Positions 57,601-60,000 of a stretch of DNA of 60,000 bases are shown here, one piece after another. This stretch comes from Antedon mediterranea (taxonomy: Eukaryota > Echinodermata > Crinoidea > Comatulida > Antedonidae): NCBI RefSeq assembly GCF_964355755.1, contig NC_092670.1:25037795-25097794 (forward strand), given 5' to 3'. Under the pieces are notes generated by a model, which was not told where the DNA came from, ran no database searches, and saw nothing but the letters and a program-made list of their open reading frames with translations. Numbering within the stretch: the first letter of the stretch is position 1; the number at the start of each line of letters is the position of its first letter. Made by a program: the position numbers and the translations under genes.

Positions 57601-59849
57601 TTTGTTTAATGCCTTTGTCTCTCCTCGGCTTTGTGTCTTGTACTTCATATATATATATATTTCTATGTTTTGTAATTATTATTTTGAACATGTCTATTGC
57701 CGAAATGAATAAAATAAATAAATAAAACAGTAACCTAATATTATTCCTTACATTACCAATCATACGTCATACCTCATAAGCCGCAGCAGACTTTTCCGAC
57801 CTAGCATACTTTTTTTTAATTCCTGATCTGGGTTGAAATTTTCTTTCTAAACATGGATACTACTATAATATTTATTTCAAAATGTTTTTCAAGTGCCTTC
57901 TATGATACCACTACCAAAAGATATTCCATTGCCTGGATCAAAGCCGCAATCAATCCTGAAAAAAACATCTGCATATGAGTAAGTAAACCTTTTTATATAA
58001 CCCCTTTGTTGTTGAGACACCTCTATTAAGGGGACACTTGTTCTCTCCTAAAGGTGTCCATTTAATAGGGGTTCTTTGCATTCTACTGTATCAAAATAGT
58101 CGATATACTTGACCAACCACATAGACACAACTCGTATTATTTGGGTTTGTATTCTGAATTTGTTAAACCTGTATTCTTTATCAGACAAGCTTCAAGACGT
58201 GCACCTGGGCCACCACCTGGACTACCCCCTGGCCTGCCACCTGGTAAACGACCACCTGGTCCACCACCTGGATTACCACCATGGGTTCTAGAAGGTGATA
58301 ATACAGAACCTGATGATGATGGACAGCCTTACAATCCGGATGAAGGTATATTTGTACATTGATAATAATATTAGGATAGCTTGTTTATCTAACTTAACAG
58401 TTATGTTAATAGAGCTTCAGCAAAAAAACATTTGTCATCTAGTTTGACAAAGAAAGTGTGATGTTCCCAAATATGGTAGTGATATGACATCATCATGTCC
58501 ATATTATAGGCACATCATTTTTTTTTGTCAAATAAAGTTTGGTAGTGTGGACAGGCCTTAATTCTGTAATGCTGTTTTTCTTGATAGAGTTAGAAGACAT
58601 GGCAACAGGTGAACATGGCAATGATAGTGAAGAAGATATGGATGATGATGCATATGATATTGATGACGATGGTCAAGGTATGTATCTATCAACACTTGTA
58701 ACTTGCTATGGCTTTTGTTTATAAAGATATATGTGGTAACATACTTAGTTAAAGAGATAAGGTAATTGTGATGTTTCCATAATTACCTTATAATCAATCA
58801 ATGGTAGTTTTCTCTCAATGTATGAGGACCAAAAAAAAGGATTATTTTTAAAAGGTGTTTATGTTCAAAGTTATTACCTTCTAAAATATCCATTCTCTTA
58901 TGTTACAGGTAAGAGGTCTGTGCGTTTTGCGGATGTCGGAGATGGCAAGCAAGAACTTAGAATACCAAGAGGAATGACAGCTTTACAAGCTAAAATGTTG
59001 AAGCTTGCTGGTCAGTTAAAAGATCCTCTTCCAGCGGAGGATGAGCACAATTTGAGTGACGATGATGACGATGAAAATGATGAAGAAGTTTCAGAAAGGA
59101 AGGAAGATGAATCAGATGATGAACAAGAGGAAGAGACAAAAAACGAGTCAATGGATACTGTGCAACAAAGAGCAGGACCGCCAATAGGTTTACCATCCAG
59201 TCAGCCTAGATATCTACCCCCAGGTGCACCTCCTAATCCTCCTCAAGGTCCCCCTCCACGTCCACCACCTGGTTTCCCACCTGGAATGACCATGCCAAAC
59301 TTCAGCAGGCCACCTCCACTTCGAACTCTACCTCCTGGGATGTTACCCCCTGGCCCACCACCAGGACGTCCACCTGCACCACCCCCAGGTCCCCCTCCTG
59401 GTATGCCACCCCTTATGCGTGGAACATTGCCACCAAGACTTCCTCCCCCATCAAATTTACAACCTCCACGTGGTTTACCACCGCCACCACCTGGAACAAG
59501 ACCAGTTGTACCTCCCCCACAAATTACAGAAAATCCTAATGTACTCAGCGCTCCTCCTAGCATTCATAAGCCGCCCATGAGGCAAGAAATGACAGACAAA
59601 ATACCAATTCAGTCAGCTACTATTGAGGCCAAGCCACAGCTAAGAAATCTTCAAGCTGATGTCACAAGGTTTATGCCAACATCACTCAGAGTAAAGAGGG
59701 ATGCAAAGACTAAATCAAAAACTGGTAAAACGGCACCTGAACGTAACGAAATCGTTGTTGCTCCCATACCGAAACTAGCTGTGACTACGGCAGCTACTAA
59801 GGACGATGCTTACGAACAATTCATGAAAGAAATGGAAAACTTTCTTTGA
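54639..59849 (+). CDS. WBP11: WW domain-binding protein 11 (WBP11), 10 exons, one-base frameshift in exon 7
   Basis: WBP11 is a nuclear spliceosome-associated, proline-rich protein. Exons: 54639-54702, 55235-55266, 55889-55982, 56455-56552, 56772-56859, 57385-57447, 57894-57977, 58185-58345, 58588-58677, 58909-59849. The conserved N-terminus GRRSINTTKSGKFMNPTDQ, RKEARKRELKKNKKQRMMV and MKDPIQIIQDMEELDE is diagnostic. PPGPPPG-type WW ligands occur near residues 180-205 and ~362-475, with acidic runs before the latter. Further landmarks are SVRFADV, NPNVLSAPPSI, ADVTRFMPTSLRV and the C-terminus DDAYEQFMKEMENFL. All phases join except exon 7, where the A run at 57959-57964 has six bases and the frame needs seven; with seven the protein is 571 aa. 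Likely a homopolymer error. Confidence 0.93.
55409..55813. mobile_element. ~405-bp non-autonomous DNA transposon with 10-bp target duplication in a WBP11 intron
   Basis: ATGTAGAGGG flanks both sides (55399-55408 and 55814-55823). Ends GGGACGATTCGACCC and GGGCCGAATCGTCC are inverted, and GACGATTCGGCCC or its complement is repeated inside each end. A 9-10 bp duplication fits Mutator-like elements. No coding frame. Confidence 0.8.
56890..57205 (-). repeat. Dispersed repeat family R, inverted copy in a WBP11 intron
   Basis: GAATATGCCATTTTAATGTC, TTATTCACTTTGACC and GAAGCAAAAAATGC mirror 51420-51640. GGGGACAATACATCTTTAA near the end recurs at about 46390 and 21880 in similar form. Confidence 0.6.
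57560..57728 (+). repeat. LINE/SINE 3'-end remnant with (AAATAAAT)n tail
   Basis: CATGTCTATTGCCGAAATGA followed by (ATAAA)n at 57704-57728 is a usual retroposon 3' end. It sits in the intron before WBP11 exon 7. Confidence 0.5.
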
Positions 59850-60000
59850 TTTGATTTTCTTTGTATTTATGATGTTTATATTTCAGCCGTTTTAAACACT
59901 TTGTAAAGATCTAACATTTTATATCAACATTATTGTACTGTTGCTAAGTGTATAGTGTGAGTATGTCTCTGTTACTAATACATGTCACGTATACCATTTA
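59850..60000 (+). other. WBP11 3' untranslated region (partial)
   Basis: AT-rich sequence after the stop at 59849. No polyadenylation signal before the window ends. Confidence 0.6.

Noticed and set aside
58109-58291. Frame rich in His/Leu (HLGHHLDYPL...) overlapping WBP11 exon 8
   Set aside because: It is the wrong frame of the PPGLPPG repeats, opened by the one-base deficit in exon 7.
59243-59563. Minus-strand glycine-rich frame of 106 codons
   Set aside because: It is the antisense of the proline-rich part of WBP11; CC-rich codons give a long Gly-rich shadow.

Overview
This is a window of animal nuclear DNA: AT-rich, intron-containing genes and dense, nested transposable elements. The gene families and the mix of elements (Penelope-like elements, CR1/L2 and Tx1-type LINEs, a LINE with a 2A-like peptide, Helitrons) suggest an invertebrate deuterostome. 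I suspect an echinoderm, but nothing in the sequence proves it.

Five protein-coding genes can be built exon by exon with matching intron phases. (1) 21-9008, plus strand: the C-terminal half of TSC2 (tuberin), eleven exons including the complete RapGAP region. (2) 9591-17954, minus strand: a carbohydrate sulfotransferase of the chondroitin 4-O type (CHST11-like), three exons, 355 aa. (3) 32621-44257, minus strand: a second, nearly identical CHST11-like gene, also 355 aa. (4) 51800-53334, plus strand: a 289-aa death-fold adaptor with two death effector domains followed by a death domain. (5) 54639-59849, plus strand: WBP11, a spliceosome-associated protein, ten exons, with a one-base frameshift in a run of A in exon 7.

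The two sulfotransferase genes come from one direct segmental duplication. The unit starts inside the last exon of TSC2 (8899 and 31933) and reaches past the first sulfotransferase exon (about 19332 and 46830). The copies were then colonised independently. Copy 1 intron 1 holds an inverted Penelope-like element with two candidate hammerhead ribozymes, an L2/CR1-like LINE and a minus-strand Helitron. Copy 2 carries a MULE-like element in intron 2. Its intron 1 holds a plus-strand Helitron and several LINE pieces, and two unusual palindromic arrays lie just upstream of its first exon. Paralogous empty sites inside the window confirm the exact ends of the MULE-like element and of one Helitron.

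Between the two copies (19.3-31.9 kb) lies a graveyard of LINEs. It includes a CR1-type element broken by two insertions, a Tx1/L1-type element with ORF1 and ORF2 broken by frameshifts, stops, a LINE tail and a TTA-flanked MITE, and LINE fragments including one with a 2A-like motif and a PHD-like finger. From 46.8 to 51.8 kb there is promoter-like and repeat DNA but no supported protein gene. TSC2 supplies mTORC1 control, the sulfotransferases Golgi glycan modification, the DED/DED/DD protein probably death-receptor-type signalling, and WBP11 splicing. They look like neighbours rather than a functional cluster.
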